Assembly: GCA_002426015.1 (NCBI GenBank)
Contig: DINS01000035.1
Location: 171,676 to 235,675 of the forward strand
Origin: Flavobacteriaceae bacterium UBA5534
GTDB taxonomy: Bacteria > Bacteroidota > Bacteroidia > Flavobacteriales > Flavobacteriaceae
Direction of reading: 5' to 3'
DNA length: 64,000 nt
A program made the translations under genes and the position numbers. Shown here one piece after another: positions 35,590 through 43,467 of this stretch. How positions within the stretch are numbered: the first letter of the stretch is position 1; every line of letters starts with the position of its first letter. The notes beneath the pieces are model-generated. The model saw only the letters and a list, made by a program, of their open reading frames with translations, did not search any database and had not been told where the DNA came from.

Positions 35590-36858
35590 TTATTCCTTTC
35601 GTTTATAGGGTCTAATGATCAATCCTAATGGTTTATCGTAAGTGAAATAATTTGCCATCCAATCCACAAAAGCCGAAAGCCTGTTTCTAAAACCAACCAA
35701 CGACATGATGTGCACAAACATCCAAACCATCCATGCAAAGGTGCCCTGAAAACGTATGCTTGGCAAATCGACCACTGCTTTTTTTCGACCTATGGTTGCC
35801 ATGACTCCCTTGTTCTTGTAAACAAAAGGCTCCATTGGTTTATTATGGATGCGTTTTAGTATGTTTTTTGACAGAAGCTTTCCTTGTTGCTGTGCTACAG
35901 GTGCCAACATTGGCAGCCCTTTTGGGTCTTTATCAGTGATACAAGCCGCTACATCACCAATGGCGAATACTTGAGGTGCGTTTTTTACTTCGTTATAACA
36001 ATCCACTATAATACGATTACCTCCAATGATGGATTCTTTTGGCAGGCCTTCAACAGGAGCTGCTTTCACTCCTGCTGTCCAAATGACGGTATCGGTTGCA
36101 AAAGTCGAACCATCTTCCAAAGTAAGTGTTTGGCCATCGTACGAACTCACTTTGGCATTGAGGTGTGTATTCACCTCTAGCTCTTGCAAATAAACCAGAG
36201 TTTTGGCAGAAGCTTGCTCTGACATTGCGCCTAACAGTTTTGGTGCTGCTTCGTACAGATTGATGTGCATTTTTGACAAATCCAGATCGGGAAAATCTTT
36301 GGGCAGTACAAAATGCTTCATTTCGGCCAATGCACCAGCCAATTCAATTCCTGCAGGCCCACCGCCAACAATAGCGATATTCATGATATCTTCGATAGGT
36401 TCGCCATTTTGAAGTGCCAGTGCCTTTTCTAGATTCTGGTAGATATAACTTCTGATGTTTAGTGCGTCTGGTATTGATTTTAAGGTCAGTAGTTTATCCT
36501 TTACTGGTTCAAAATTGAAATAATTATTGGTGCTTCCAGTTGCAATAACCAAAAAGTCATATGAAATATGACCAATGGTTGTATTGATTGTTTGCTCCTG
36601 AATGTTGACCTCCAGCACTTTAGTCATACGGAAACTAACATTTTTATGATTCCTAAAAATACGACGCACAGGATATGCTATACTATCGGGTTCTAATCCA
36701 CCAGTGGCAATCTGATACATTAAGGGCTGAAAATTGTGGTAATTATGCTGATCTACCAAAAGCACATCAACAGGTTTGTTCTTAAATGATTTAGCAATGG
36801 CAATACCACCAAAACCTGCGCCAATGATGACAATTTTTGGATGAATTTGTGAAGACAT
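35590..36858 (-). CDS. ndh: Type II NADH:quinone oxidoreductase (NDH-2)
   Basis: 422 residues. Two dinucleotide folds are seen: FAD motif VIIGAGFGGIAIAKSF (10-25) and NADH motif IAIVGGGPAGIELAGALAE (about 163-181). A C-terminal region with an amphipathic stretch (FAWMVWMFVHIMSLV) anchors it to the inner membrane. TDTVIWTAGVKAAP is the typical NDH-2 signature. It passes electrons from NADH to menaquinone without pumping protons. Monocistronic by spacing. Confidence 0.9.
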   Translation of the reverse strand: MSSQIHPKIVIIGAGFGGIAIAKSFKNKPVDVLLVDQHNYHNFQPLMYQIATGGLEPDSIAYPVRRIFRNHKNVSFRMTKVLEVNIQEQTINTTIGHISYDFLVIATGSTNNYFNFEPVKDKLLTLKSIPDALNIRSYIYQNLEKALALQNGEPIEDIMNIAIVGGGPAGIELAGALAEMKHFVLPKDFPDLDLSKMHINLYEAAPKLLGAMSEQASAKTLVYLQELEVNTHLNAKVSSYDGQTLTLEDGSTFATDTVIWTAGVKAAPVEGLPKESIIGGNRIIVDCYNEVKNAPQVFAIGDVAACITDKDPKGLPMLAPVAQQQGKLLSKNILKRIHNKPMEPFVYKNKGVMATIGRKKAVVDLPSIRFQGTFAWMVWMFVHIMSLVGFRNRLSAFVDWMANYFTYDKPLGLIIRPYKRKE

Positions 36859-36965
36859 TAGGTGTGTGTTAAAGTAAAAACAACTGTGGATTATTTACTA
36901 CAAAAATACGAAATTATGATTGCTATTTCAGCATTTTGAAGCTTTATAATAGTCGTATTTGAAGA

Positions 36966-37667
36966 CTATTTGCTTTTGATTTGTTTCATGATATCTTCCA
37001 TCATTTCAATTTGAATTTGTTGAATGTTCAATAGTTCTTCTTGTTGATGAATGATTAAATGGTCAATTTTTTCATGTAGCATTCGTATTTCCAGTTCCGA
37101 TTTTAGGTTAATCATATAATCTTGCTTGGCTCGTTCTCTATCTTTTTCCTCTTGACGATTTTGGCTCATCATAATAACAGGCGCCTGTAAGGCCGCCAAA
37201 CAAGATAAAATGAGATTAAGTAAAATAAACGGATATGGATCAAAGGCTTTGTTCATTAAGAATACAATATTGATGACCATCCAAACTAAAATGAAACAAC
37301 CAAAAATGATGATAAACTTCCAACTTCCACCAAAGGCAGCTATTTTGTCTGCCAATCGTTGACCATAAGTAAAATGAGAAGCTTCGAGTTGATCGCCTAT
37401 TTGTTTCGAAACCGTTTCTTGATTTTCTATTGTCTTTAAAACATCCTTTTCTAAAGTTGACAACTCTCCTACTTCATTAATCAAATAGTTAGCTACATAC
37501 TTTTGTCTATACTGATTCAATTCAGGAATGGAAATGACACTTTTTTGATTAAAATCGGGATAATCCTTCTTTATGAGTTCAAAAATCGGCCTTTGAATGC
37601 TTTTGGCTATAACCTTTTCATTTTCAGGAAAATCTGTCTTTGAAATGGTACTAATAAATGTTTTCAT
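36966..37667 (-). CDS. DUF1003 membrane protein
   Basis: 233 residues, with two closely spaced membrane helices (about 115-133 and 145-165) separated by NKAFDPYPFILLNLILS, which defines DUF1003, followed by MMSQNRQEEKDRERAKQD and a C-terminal coiled coil. The N-terminal ~100 residues are cytosolic. Function unknown. Divergent from the permease gene (84 bp). Confidence 0.9.
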   Translation of the reverse strand: MKTFISTISKTDFPENEKVIAKSIQRPIFELIKKDYPDFNQKSVISIPELNQYRQKYVANYLINEVGELSTLEKDVLKTIENQETVSKQIGDQLEASHFTYGQRLADKIAAFGGSWKFIIIFGCFILVWMVINIVFLMNKAFDPYPFILLNLILSCLAALQAPVIMMSQNRQEEKDRERAKQDYMINLKSELEIRMLHEKIDHLIIHQQEELLNIQQIQIEMMEDIMKQIKSK

Positions 37668-37751
37668 CTTTATTAAATATTTATGATAAAATTACTTCTA
37701 TTTATTTAATTTTATATCAAATTACTTCTTATCATTTATCATTGATTCACA

Positions 37752-39479
37752 ATGAAGAAAAAACTCAATCAGCTTCACGCTACTGCTATTTGTGGTAACG
37801 ACATAAGCTCTTCTTGCCTTTATGTTTCGGCACTTGCCATATTATATGCTGGTCAATACGCTTGGATTTCTTTGCTCATGGTTGGCGCTATTTTATACCT
37901 TTTCAGGAAAGTCTATGGTGAAGTTGTTGGTGCCATTCCATTAAATGGAGGTGCCTACAATGCGTTATTGAATACCACAAAAAAATCGACAGCATCCATA
38001 GCAGCTACTCTCACTGTATTGTCGTATATGGCAACTGCGGTTATTTCTGCAAGTGAAGCCGTAAAATACGCACATGGATTTGCTAATTTTTCCATTATGC
38101 ACGTTACTATTTATTTGTTAATGGGTTTTATGCTTTTGGTCATTCTCGGTATTGGCGAATCGGCCAAAGTAGCAACAGCTATTTTCATTTTTCATATCAC
38201 CTCTTTATTGTTGCTATGTACGTTTAGCGTTTATTTTTTGTTTCATAACGGGTTTGATACTTTGATATCCAATTTTAAAGAACCCATTGAAGGTAGTTTT
38301 ACCAATGCACTCTTTTTTGGATTTTGTGCAGCAATGCTTGGTATCAGCGGTTTTGAAAGTTCGGCCAATTATGTAGAAGAACAAAAAGATGGTGTATTCC
38401 CTAAAACCCTTCGCAACATGTGGGTTTTGGTCATGGTGTTTAATCCTCTTTTGGCGTTTTTGGCTTTAGCCATCATACCAATGTCTACCATTGATGCCAA
38501 TGGTGAAACATTGTTGTCTGTGATGGGAAATGTATCGAGTGGTAATTGGCTGTCTTATTTGATTTCTATCGATGCAGCATTGGTGTTAAGTGGCGCTGTA
38601 CTTACTTCCTATGTTGGCGTTAATGGTTTGGTAGAACGTATGGCTTTGGATCGAATTTTGCCAAAGTTTTTATTAAAGAAAAACAAAAAAGGGAGCTCTT
38701 TCTTTATTCCGATGACCTTTTTTGGACTATGTGTATCAATATTATTGTTGACCAATGCCGATTTGGGTGCTTTGGCAGGTGTTTATACCATTGCTTTTTT
38801 AAGCGTTATGATTTTGTTTGGCATAGGAAACTTCTTATTAAAAACGAACAGAAACCGATTGCGACGACCAGAACGTATTGGTTGGATTGCTTTACTAATT
38901 GCCATTTTGGGTGTAAGTAGCGCTCTAATAGGCAATATTGTTATGAATCCCGAATATTTAACTATTTTTTTGGAATATCTCATTCCTGCTTTGTTGGTTG
39001 TGGGTTTGATGCTCAATCGTGTTCAGGTACTTAAGGTCATTTTGAGTATTATCAACTATTTGACTTCTAATAAGCATTCATTTTTAGATGGATTCAACCG
39101 ATGGATTAAGAGATTTATAAATACCATCAACGCACAACAGTTTGTCTTTTTTACAAATAAAGACGATATAGCAACCCTCAACACGGTTTTGCAGTATATA
39201 ACCCATAACGAAAATACCAAGCGATTGAAGATCGTTACGGTTGTAGAATCTCAAGAACAGATTGCCCCAACTTTAAAACAAGATGTAGATGTCCTTAATA
39301 GAGCCTATCCGAACATTAAAATTGAGTTTATCGTTGAGCAAGGCAAGTTTGGCCCTGAAAAGATTAAAGAGCTTTCTAAACGTTGGAACATCCCTGTAAA
39401 TTATATGTTCATAGGCTCGCCCAGCGAACATTCTGAACATCAACTCGAAAAATTAGGTGAAGTACGATTAATTATCTAA
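37752..39479 (+). CDS. APC-family amino acid permease with a C-terminal soluble domain
   Basis: 575 residues: about 12 membrane helices (1-435) followed by ~140 cytosolic residues. The start of the transporter has GNDISSSCLYVSAL and GGAYNALL (helices 1-2) and GISGFESSANYVEE (helix 6), typical of APC transporters. The C-terminal part is alpha/beta (RLKIVTVVESQE, IKIEFIVEQGKFG, VNYMFIGSPS), resembling a UspA-like or nucleotide-binding regulatory domain. The substrate is unknown. A small gene follows 39 bp later in the same direction. Confidence 0.88.
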   Translation: MKKKLNQLHATAICGNDISSSCLYVSALAILYAGQYAWISLLMVGAILYLFRKVYGEVVGAIPLNGGAYNALLNTTKKSTASIAATLTVLSYMATAVISASEAVKYAHGFANFSIMHVTIYLLMGFMLLVILGIGESAKVATAIFIFHITSLLLLCTFSVYFLFHNGFDTLISNFKEPIEGSFTNALFFGFCAAMLGISGFESSANYVEEQKDGVFPKTLRNMWVLVMVFNPLLAFLALAIIPMSTIDANGETLLSVMGNVSSGNWLSYLISIDAALVLSGAVLTSYVGVNGLVERMALDRILPKFLLKKNKKGSSFFIPMTFFGLCVSILLLTNADLGALAGVYTIAFLSVMILFGIGNFLLKTNRNRLRRPERIGWIALLIAILGVSSALIGNIVMNPEYLTIFLEYLIPALLVVGLMLNRVQVLKVILSIINYLTSNKHSFLDGFNRWIKRFINTINAQQFVFFTNKDDIATLNTVLQYITHNENTKRLKIVTVVESQEQIAPTLKQDVDVLNRAYPNIKIEFIVEQGKFGPEKIKELSKRWNIPVNYMFIGSPSEHSEHQLEKLGEVRLII

Positions 39480-39518
39480 ATTTAGGTATTGATTGTTGAT
39501 TACCTAATACAGAATAAT

Positions 39519-39782
39519 ATGAGCTTTTTATCAGAAAATGTCATTCCTGGTTATTATGGCAAAAAATTCACAACAGACGCAAAAGAACTAACCGATTTGC
39601 AAACTATTCATAATGCGCTTTTAAAACTGGATGGTATCAAAGATGTTCTTTTTGAAGCAGATGTCTATCCTGTCGTTTTTACAATTCATACTTACAAAGT
39701 GGTTACTGTGGACGCTATTGAAGATTGTGTGAAAAAGCTAAACTTTCACGCTATTCCAAAAGGAAATATTTTTATGCTTTAG
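39519..39782 (+). CDS. Small HMA-like (ferredoxin-fold) protein
   Basis: 87 residues from ATG 39519; the longer frame would need a TTG start. It reads as beta-alpha-beta-beta-alpha-beta, like heavy-metal-associated domains (HNALLKLDGIKDVLFEAD, FTIHTYKVVTVDAIEDCVKKLNF), but has no CxxC metal site; one Cys remains. It is probably co-transcribed with the permease. A regulatory role is possible but unsupported. Confidence 0.65.
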   Translation: MSFLSENVIPGYYGKKFTTDAKELTDLQTIHNALLKLDGIKDVLFEADVYPVVFTIHTYKVVTVDAIEDCVKKLNFHAIPKGNIFML

Positions 39783-39788
39783 GCAGGT

Positions 39789-40466
39789 TTATTCTTTAAC
39801 AATAATAATGGTGGCTTTTACACCTGTTAGCAAGTTCCACTCTTTGGCAGAAATAAGGACATCGTTATCATCGTAAACCTGAAATTCGGCTGTATTTGGT
39901 CCAGACTCCCCTTGGTTTAAAGCCTGAAACACTATTTTGTTGATTCCTGACTGTAGCGGCACATTAAAACTCTTGTAACCTTCCGTAAGTAATAAATCTG
40001 CAATAAACACATCATCGTTTACAAAAACACGAACACGGTCACCATCTGGAAATTCATGATCGCGACAAATAATATTAGCGACAGTACTGTTGCTTTTATA
40101 ATCACCCAAAAATTGATCACTCATGTACTCTGGCTTTATCTCTTTGTCTTTTTTTTCTTTTTCCCATTTCTTTTCAAAAATAGTGCTTGGATTAATCAAT
40201 GTACTGTTGTCTATCATTGAGAACTCCTTGTTGGGATTTTTTACAGTTGGTGCAGTGATCTTGATACCACTTATGTTTTCTTTGTTGGTATTGGTAAGGC
40301 TTGGGTTGGATTCTGGCTTGATGATAAGCGGTGTAGGTGTTGGTTCTTTTTTCTCCTCTTTGTTTTCAACCGCAGGAATCGCAGTCGTTTTTGGCTTCCC
40401 TTCCACTTGAGCCACCATTGGAAGAGCCATCAATAAAAATAATATGATAAAAGTGTTGAATCTCAT
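39789..40466 (-). CDS. Secreted protein of unknown function
   Basis: 225 residues counted from MRFNTFIILFLL, preferred over the longer frame because it starts directly with the signal peptide (about 1-19, cleavage after PMVAQ). A proline/lysine/glutamate-rich low-complexity region (about 20-110) precedes a compact beta-rich C-terminal domain (about 120-225), with DGDRVRVFVNDDVF and SGINKIVFQALNQGES suggesting an Ig-like or carbohydrate-binding sandwich. No neighbour suggests a role. Confidence 0.65.
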   Translation of the reverse strand: MRFNTFIILFLLMALPMVAQVEGKPKTTAIPAVENKEEKKEPTPTPLIIKPESNPSLTNTNKENISGIKITAPTVKNPNKEFSMIDNSTLINPSTIFEKKWEKEKKDKEIKPEYMSDQFLGDYKSNSTVANIICRDHEFPDGDRVRVFVNDDVFIADLLLTEGYKSFNVPLQSGINKIVFQALNQGESGPNTAEFQVYDDNDVLISAKEWNLLTGVKATIIIVKE

Positions 40467-40569
40467 ATAAACAGTAATATATTCCTTTTTCTTGCAGGAA
40501 TTAAAAATCAAAAACCATACCTAATGTCGAAACTAACGAAATTATCTTACTAAAATTTTAAACAAAACG

Positions 40570-42084
40570 TTAAAACTTTCCATTGAAACTTAATCGCAGT
40601 TTTCGATTGTATTCTTCAAACAGCCAATCTTTATAATTATTGGTGCTGTTCATAATGCAATATGAATATTGTTTGATTCGGTATGCAATATCGTCTTGTA
40701 GTAGTTTGGTCATGGCTCTCGCCTCTTGAATAGTGTCGGCATTTTCAATACAAAGTTGCGAATGCTGCTCAATAGAGCGCTCAATGGCTATGAACGACTT
40801 GAGACCTTCACTCAATACTTGCTTATAAACCTCTTTGATGTCAAACTCAATAGACTTTGATTTTTTAAATCGTCCACGCAACGAATCTGGCATAACATAA
40901 ACAAAATCGCGCTCAATGTCTTCGTCATTTCTTAAATTATCGAGATACATATCAGGATATTTAAAGATGTGCTGCCAATCTACAGGCTGATTCCATGGAC
41001 CAAAGCGTACGACATTGTTACCCAAATCGAGAACCTGAAAGGTTTTTTTATCTTCCAGAATACGCGAACCACGACCGATCATCTGAAAATAAAGAGTTAA
41101 GGAACGTGTAGCACGATTCAATATCACTGATTCTACCGTTGGTTCATCAAAACCTGTGGTCAATATACTTACAGAGGTTAAAATACCATCTGGTGTATTT
41201 TTAAACCATTTCAAGATATCTTTTCGTTCTTGTTTGCTACATGTATTATCTAAATGCCTGACATTATATCCAGCTTTATGAAAGGTATAATACACCTCTT
41301 TGGAAGTGTTGATCCCGTTATTGAAAATAAGTGTCTTTTTGCCTTTGGCCATTTCTTCATAAGCAAACATCAACTTGCTCAACATGTGCGAATTGGTGTA
41401 TAAAGCTTCTGAAGATTTTACGGTATAGTCACCATTGATTCCAATTTTTAGACCATTGAGCTCTACATCAAAATTATAAAGTTCGGCATTGGCCAAAAAC
41501 CCGTTTTTGATTAAAGTCGATATATCATCACCAACAATCAATTTTTGATAATTGTCTTTCATTGGTAATTTGATATTGGAGCTCAAAGGTGTTGCTGTCA
41601 CACCAAGAATCAAGCATTTTTCAAAAAACTTAAAAAGTTTTCTGAATGAGTTGTAATGTGCCTCATCAATGATGACCAATCCTATGTCATCGAGCTTTAA
41701 CTTTTTGTCGTTAAGACGATTATTTAAGGTCTCGACCATAGCAACAAAGCACTTGTATTGGTCTTGGTCTGGAAGTTCTTTGACTTTGCTATTGATGACT
41801 TTATTTTTGACTTCAAAACCAGATAGCATTTTGGAAGTTTGCTTGCACAGTTCTATACGATGTGTAAGAATCACCACTTTTTTATCGTGGTTTTGAATAT
41901 AGCGACGAACAATTTCAGAGAAAATAATGGTCTTTCCACCACCAGTTGGCAGTTGATACAACAAATTAAAATTATCTGGAGAATTATCGAAAACTTCAAA
42001 AATGCGATTGAGGTCAGCTAACTGATAATCGTACAGGTTTTTTTTGGTTTGTTGTTCGTTTTCTAATTCAATAAAGTCTGGCAT
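40570..42084 (-). CDS. SF2 DEAD/DEAH-box helicase (RecQ/UvrB-like core)
   Basis: 504 residues from the ATG at 42084. Walker A is YQLPTGGGKT (about 45-54), motif II is IIDEAH, motif III GVTATPL, and motif VI QMIGRGSRILEDK. The C-terminal ~110 residues are helical and unassigned. It resembles stand-alone SF2 helicases of the type III restriction/SSL2 group; no methylase or specificity gene is adjacent, so restriction is unlikely. A TAATTTTG -7-like element lies just upstream (42114-42121), which argues against the GTG start 30 bp further up. Confidence 0.85.
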   Translation of the reverse strand: MPDFIELENEQQTKKNLYDYQLADLNRIFEVFDNSPDNFNLLYQLPTGGGKTIIFSEIVRRYIQNHDKKVVILTHRIELCKQTSKMLSGFEVKNKVINSKVKELPDQDQYKCFVAMVETLNNRLNDKKLKLDDIGLVIIDEAHYNSFRKLFKFFEKCLILGVTATPLSSNIKLPMKDNYQKLIVGDDISTLIKNGFLANAELYNFDVELNGLKIGINGDYTVKSSEALYTNSHMLSKLMFAYEEMAKGKKTLIFNNGINTSKEVYYTFHKAGYNVRHLDNTCSKQERKDILKWFKNTPDGILTSVSILTTGFDEPTVESVILNRATRSLTLYFQMIGRGSRILEDKKTFQVLDLGNNVVRFGPWNQPVDWQHIFKYPDMYLDNLRNDEDIERDFVYVMPDSLRGRFKKSKSIEFDIKEVYKQVLSEGLKSFIAIERSIEQHSQLCIENADTIQEARAMTKLLQDDIAYRIKQYSYCIMNSTNNYKDWLFEEYNRKLRLSFNGKF

Positions 42085-42113
42085 ACACGTATCTTCTTCA
42101 AAAAAAATTCCCA

Positions 42114-42121
42114 CAAAATTA
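42114..42121 (-). promoter_or_regulatory. Putative -7 promoter element TAATTTTG for the helicase gene
   Basis: On the minus strand, an exact TAnnTTTG match 29 bp before the ATG at 42084, overlapping the alternative GTG start, which it therefore argues against. Confidence 0.45.
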
Positions 42122-42218
42122 AGACTTTATAGGAGTTATTGGATAAGATTGTTGAAAAGATTTCACAAATAGTTATAAGTGCAGCTATTAAAAGTTGACT
42201 TCAAAATAAATACAGCAT

Positions 42219-42251
42219 AAAAAAAGGGAAACTTTATATTAGTTTCCCTTT
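42219..42251 (-). terminator. Intrinsic terminator after hsp20
   Basis: 11-bp perfect stem AAAGGGAAACT / AGTTTCCCTTT with a 7-nt loop. On the minus strand it is followed by a T run, about 30 bp past the hsp20 stop. It may also act on the other strand. Confidence 0.85.
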
Positions 42252-42279
42252 AATTTTTTAAAAGCGAAGTTTCAAAAGA

Positions 42280-42759
42280 TTAAGAAACGCTGATACGTTT
42301 TGCAGGTTTTTGTTTAGCCTCTTCGCGTTTTGGCAAGTGAACAGTTAAAATGCCGTCGGTGTATTTGGCCTTAATTTTATCAGACTCCACAGTGTCTGGC
42401 AATGTAAATGTTCTTTTAAAGGAAGAATACCCAAACTCTCTGCGTGTATAGTTTTCTTCTTTTTGTTCGTGTTCTTCTTTGGTTTCAGATGAAATAGACA
42501 ACACTTTATTATCGACATCGATATTAAAATCCGATTTTTTCATACCAGGAACCGCAATTTCCAAATAGTATTCGTCTTTATTCTCTTTTATATTTACAGC
42601 AGGAAGTGTCATTCCTGTGTTAAAATTGGAAAGGAATCCTGTTCCTAACCCACTTTCAAATAAATTGTCGAACCAAGATGAAAAACTTGGTAAAGAAGAA
42701 CTGTTTCTGTTTGTAGAAACGTCGCTGCCATTTTTCGGCATTGTTACTAAAGTACTCAT
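42280..42759 (-). CDS. Hsp20/alpha-crystallin small heat-shock chaperone
   Basis: 159 residues. The N-terminal arm (1-45) is followed by the alpha-crystallin domain (about 50-145: LEIAVPGMKKSDFNIDV, then GYSSFKRTFTLP, then GILTVHLPKRE) and the C-terminal I-x-V anchoring motif (RISVS). It forms oligomers that hold unfolding proteins. The upstream region carries a sigma-54-like promoter and a pair of GTCA...TGAC palindromes (42804-42875). Across that region, in the opposite direction, lies the micro-ORF cluster. Confidence 0.94.
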   Translation of the reverse strand: MSTLVTMPKNGSDVSTNRNSSSLPSFSSWFDNLFESGLGTGFLSNFNTGMTLPAVNIKENKDEYYLEIAVPGMKKSDFNIDVDNKVLSISSETKEEHEQKEENYTRREFGYSSFKRTFTLPDTVESDKIKAKYTDGILTVHLPKREEAKQKPAKRISVS

Positions 42760-42803
42760 AGTTAATCAAATTTTATTGTTAAACTTTATTTTCAATAATA
42801 CAT

Positions 42804-42821
42804 AGTCAAAAAAAATACCAA
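42804..42821 (-). promoter_or_regulatory. Sigma-54-like promoter (-24/-12) for hsp20
   Basis: On the minus strand TTGGTAT-TTTTT-TTGA fits TTGGCAC-N5-TTGC with spacing kept and three mismatches, one at the important GC of the -12 box. It is 45 bp upstream of the hsp20 ATG. The palindromes behind it look like enhancer-binding sites (see 42834-42875). Confidence 0.4.
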
Positions 42822-42833
42822 ACCCATTTTTTG

Positions 42834-42875
42834 GTCAAAATGTGACATTTTTTCAATATCATAAGTCAAAATGAC
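42834..42875 (-). promoter_or_regulatory. Paired GTCA..TGAC palindromes upstream of hsp20
   Basis: Two copies: GTCAAAATGTGAC at 42834-42846 and GTCAAAATGAC at 42865-42875. Each is a GTCA/TGAC inverted repeat with a 3- to 5-nt spacer; the copies are about 30 bp apart and each is followed on the plus strand by a T run. The arrangement behind the -24/-12-like motif fits an upstream activating sequence. Confidence 0.45.
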
Positions 42876-42960
42876 ATTTTTTTGGTTACCTCTACTCTAT
42901 TGAAACAAAACCAGTTAAGTGTTAAAATATGTTAAATCATTACCTTGTTATACAAAGTAC

Positions 42961-42988
42961 TGTAACAAATTTGTTTTTGTGTCGTCTA
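42961..42988 (+). promoter_or_regulatory. ECF-sigma-type promoter for the micro-ORF cluster
   Basis: TGTAAC (42961-42966), 16-bp spacer, CGTCTA (42983-42988). The AAC -35 with CGTC -10 at 16 bp is the classical ECF pattern. The first micro-ORF ATG is 44 bp further on. No other gene start lies between. Confidence 0.55.
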
Positions 42989-43031
42989 TCTTATATAAAC
43001 AAACATCAATCAATTAAAAATTTTAGAAATT

Positions 43032-43121
43032 ATGAGAACTTTGGACAGTAACGAATTAACAGGAACGTTTCACAATACAAAAAGTGAAACTTGGAACAGC
43101 AAAAGACGTTATAGAAACTAA
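43032..43121 (+). CDS. Micro-ORF 1, 29-residue basic peptide
   Basis: ATG to TAA, 29 codons, MRTLDSNELTGTF at the start and a basic tail SKRRYRN. No signal peptide or membrane segment. It is 44 bp downstream of an ECF-like promoter. Its near-identical partner (43163) keeps the reading frame and length. An internal GTTTCAC / GTGAAAC hairpin (43067-43090) leaves open that the RNA, rather than the peptide, is the functional product. Confidence 0.55.
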   Translation: MRTLDSNELTGTFHNTKSETWNSKRRYRN

Positions 43122-43162
43122 CGAAGCAAAACAAAACATCAATCAAATAAAAAATAGAAATC

Positions 43163-43252
43163 ATGAGAACTTTAAACAGTAACAAAATTACAGGAACGTT
43201 TCACAATACAAAAAGTGAAATCTGGAACAGCAAAAGACGTTATACAAACTAA
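43163..43252 (+). CDS. Micro-ORF 2, 29-residue basic peptide (duplicate of micro-ORF 1)
   Basis: 29 codons, differing from micro-ORF 1 by Asp5Asn, Glu8Lys, Leu9Ile, Thr20Ile and Arg28Thr plus one silent change. It starts 41 bp after micro-ORF 1 stops. The GTFHNTKSE block and the SKRRY tail are unchanged. Length and frame are preserved, which supports translation. The internal hairpin is also kept, with one G-U pair. Confidence 0.55.
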   Translation: MRTLNSNKITGTFHNTKSEIWNSKRRYTN

Positions 43253-43291
43253 CGAGCTTAATCAGTCATCAATCAAATAAATCTAATCACT

Positions 43292-43363
43292 ATGAAGACT
43301 TTAACAAAAATTATCAAAGATTCCAATGGTCTTTATGACGATTTGGATAACGAAAAGGAATAA
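43292..43363 (+). CDS. Micro-ORF 3, 23-residue acidic-tailed peptide
   Basis: 23 codons: MKTLTKIIKDSNGLYDDLDN and then EKE. Its opening (M-K/R-T-L) and CATCAATCAA leader resemble the other two, but the tail is acidic (DDLDNEKE) where theirs is basic. It is last before the terminator at 43386. Confidence 0.45.
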   Translation: MKTLTKIIKDSNGLYDDLDNEKE

Positions 43364-43385
43364 ACAATCAATCAAAAAACTTTTT

Positions 43386-43420
43386 AAACTGGCAATCTCA
43401 TCAATTGCCAGTTTCTTTTT
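43386..43420 (+). terminator. Intrinsic terminator closing the micro-ORF cluster
   Basis: 11-bp perfect stem AAACTGGCAAT / ATTGCCAGTTT with a 7-nt loop and a T run, 22 bp after micro-ORF 3. It isolates the cluster from exbD. Confidence 0.88.
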
Positions 43421-43467
43421 GGCATCAATTTTGTGATTTCATTAACAACTCCTAAAACCTCTTTAAG

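Larger units (their letters stand above)
43001..43263 (+). repeat. 131-bp tandem duplication containing micro-ORFs 1 and 2
   Basis: Two head-to-tail copies with a period of 131 bp (ATG to ATG). Each has a CATCAATCAA leader, an A-rich stretch, and a 29-codon ORF. The ORFs differ at 8 of 90 positions with no indel. A third CATCAATCAA leader precedes micro-ORF 3, so that unit is probably an older, diverged copy. Confidence 0.9.

Noticed and set aside
40570..42084. Restriction or phage-defence system around the SF2 helicase
   Set aside because: No methylase, nuclease, specificity or toxin-like gene is adjacent; the neighbours are a secreted protein and hsp20.
42961..43020. TTTG / TATCTTAT as a housekeeping promoter for the micro-ORFs
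   Set aside because: The -7 match is poor, while the ECF-type TGTAAC-N16-CGTCTA fits far better.
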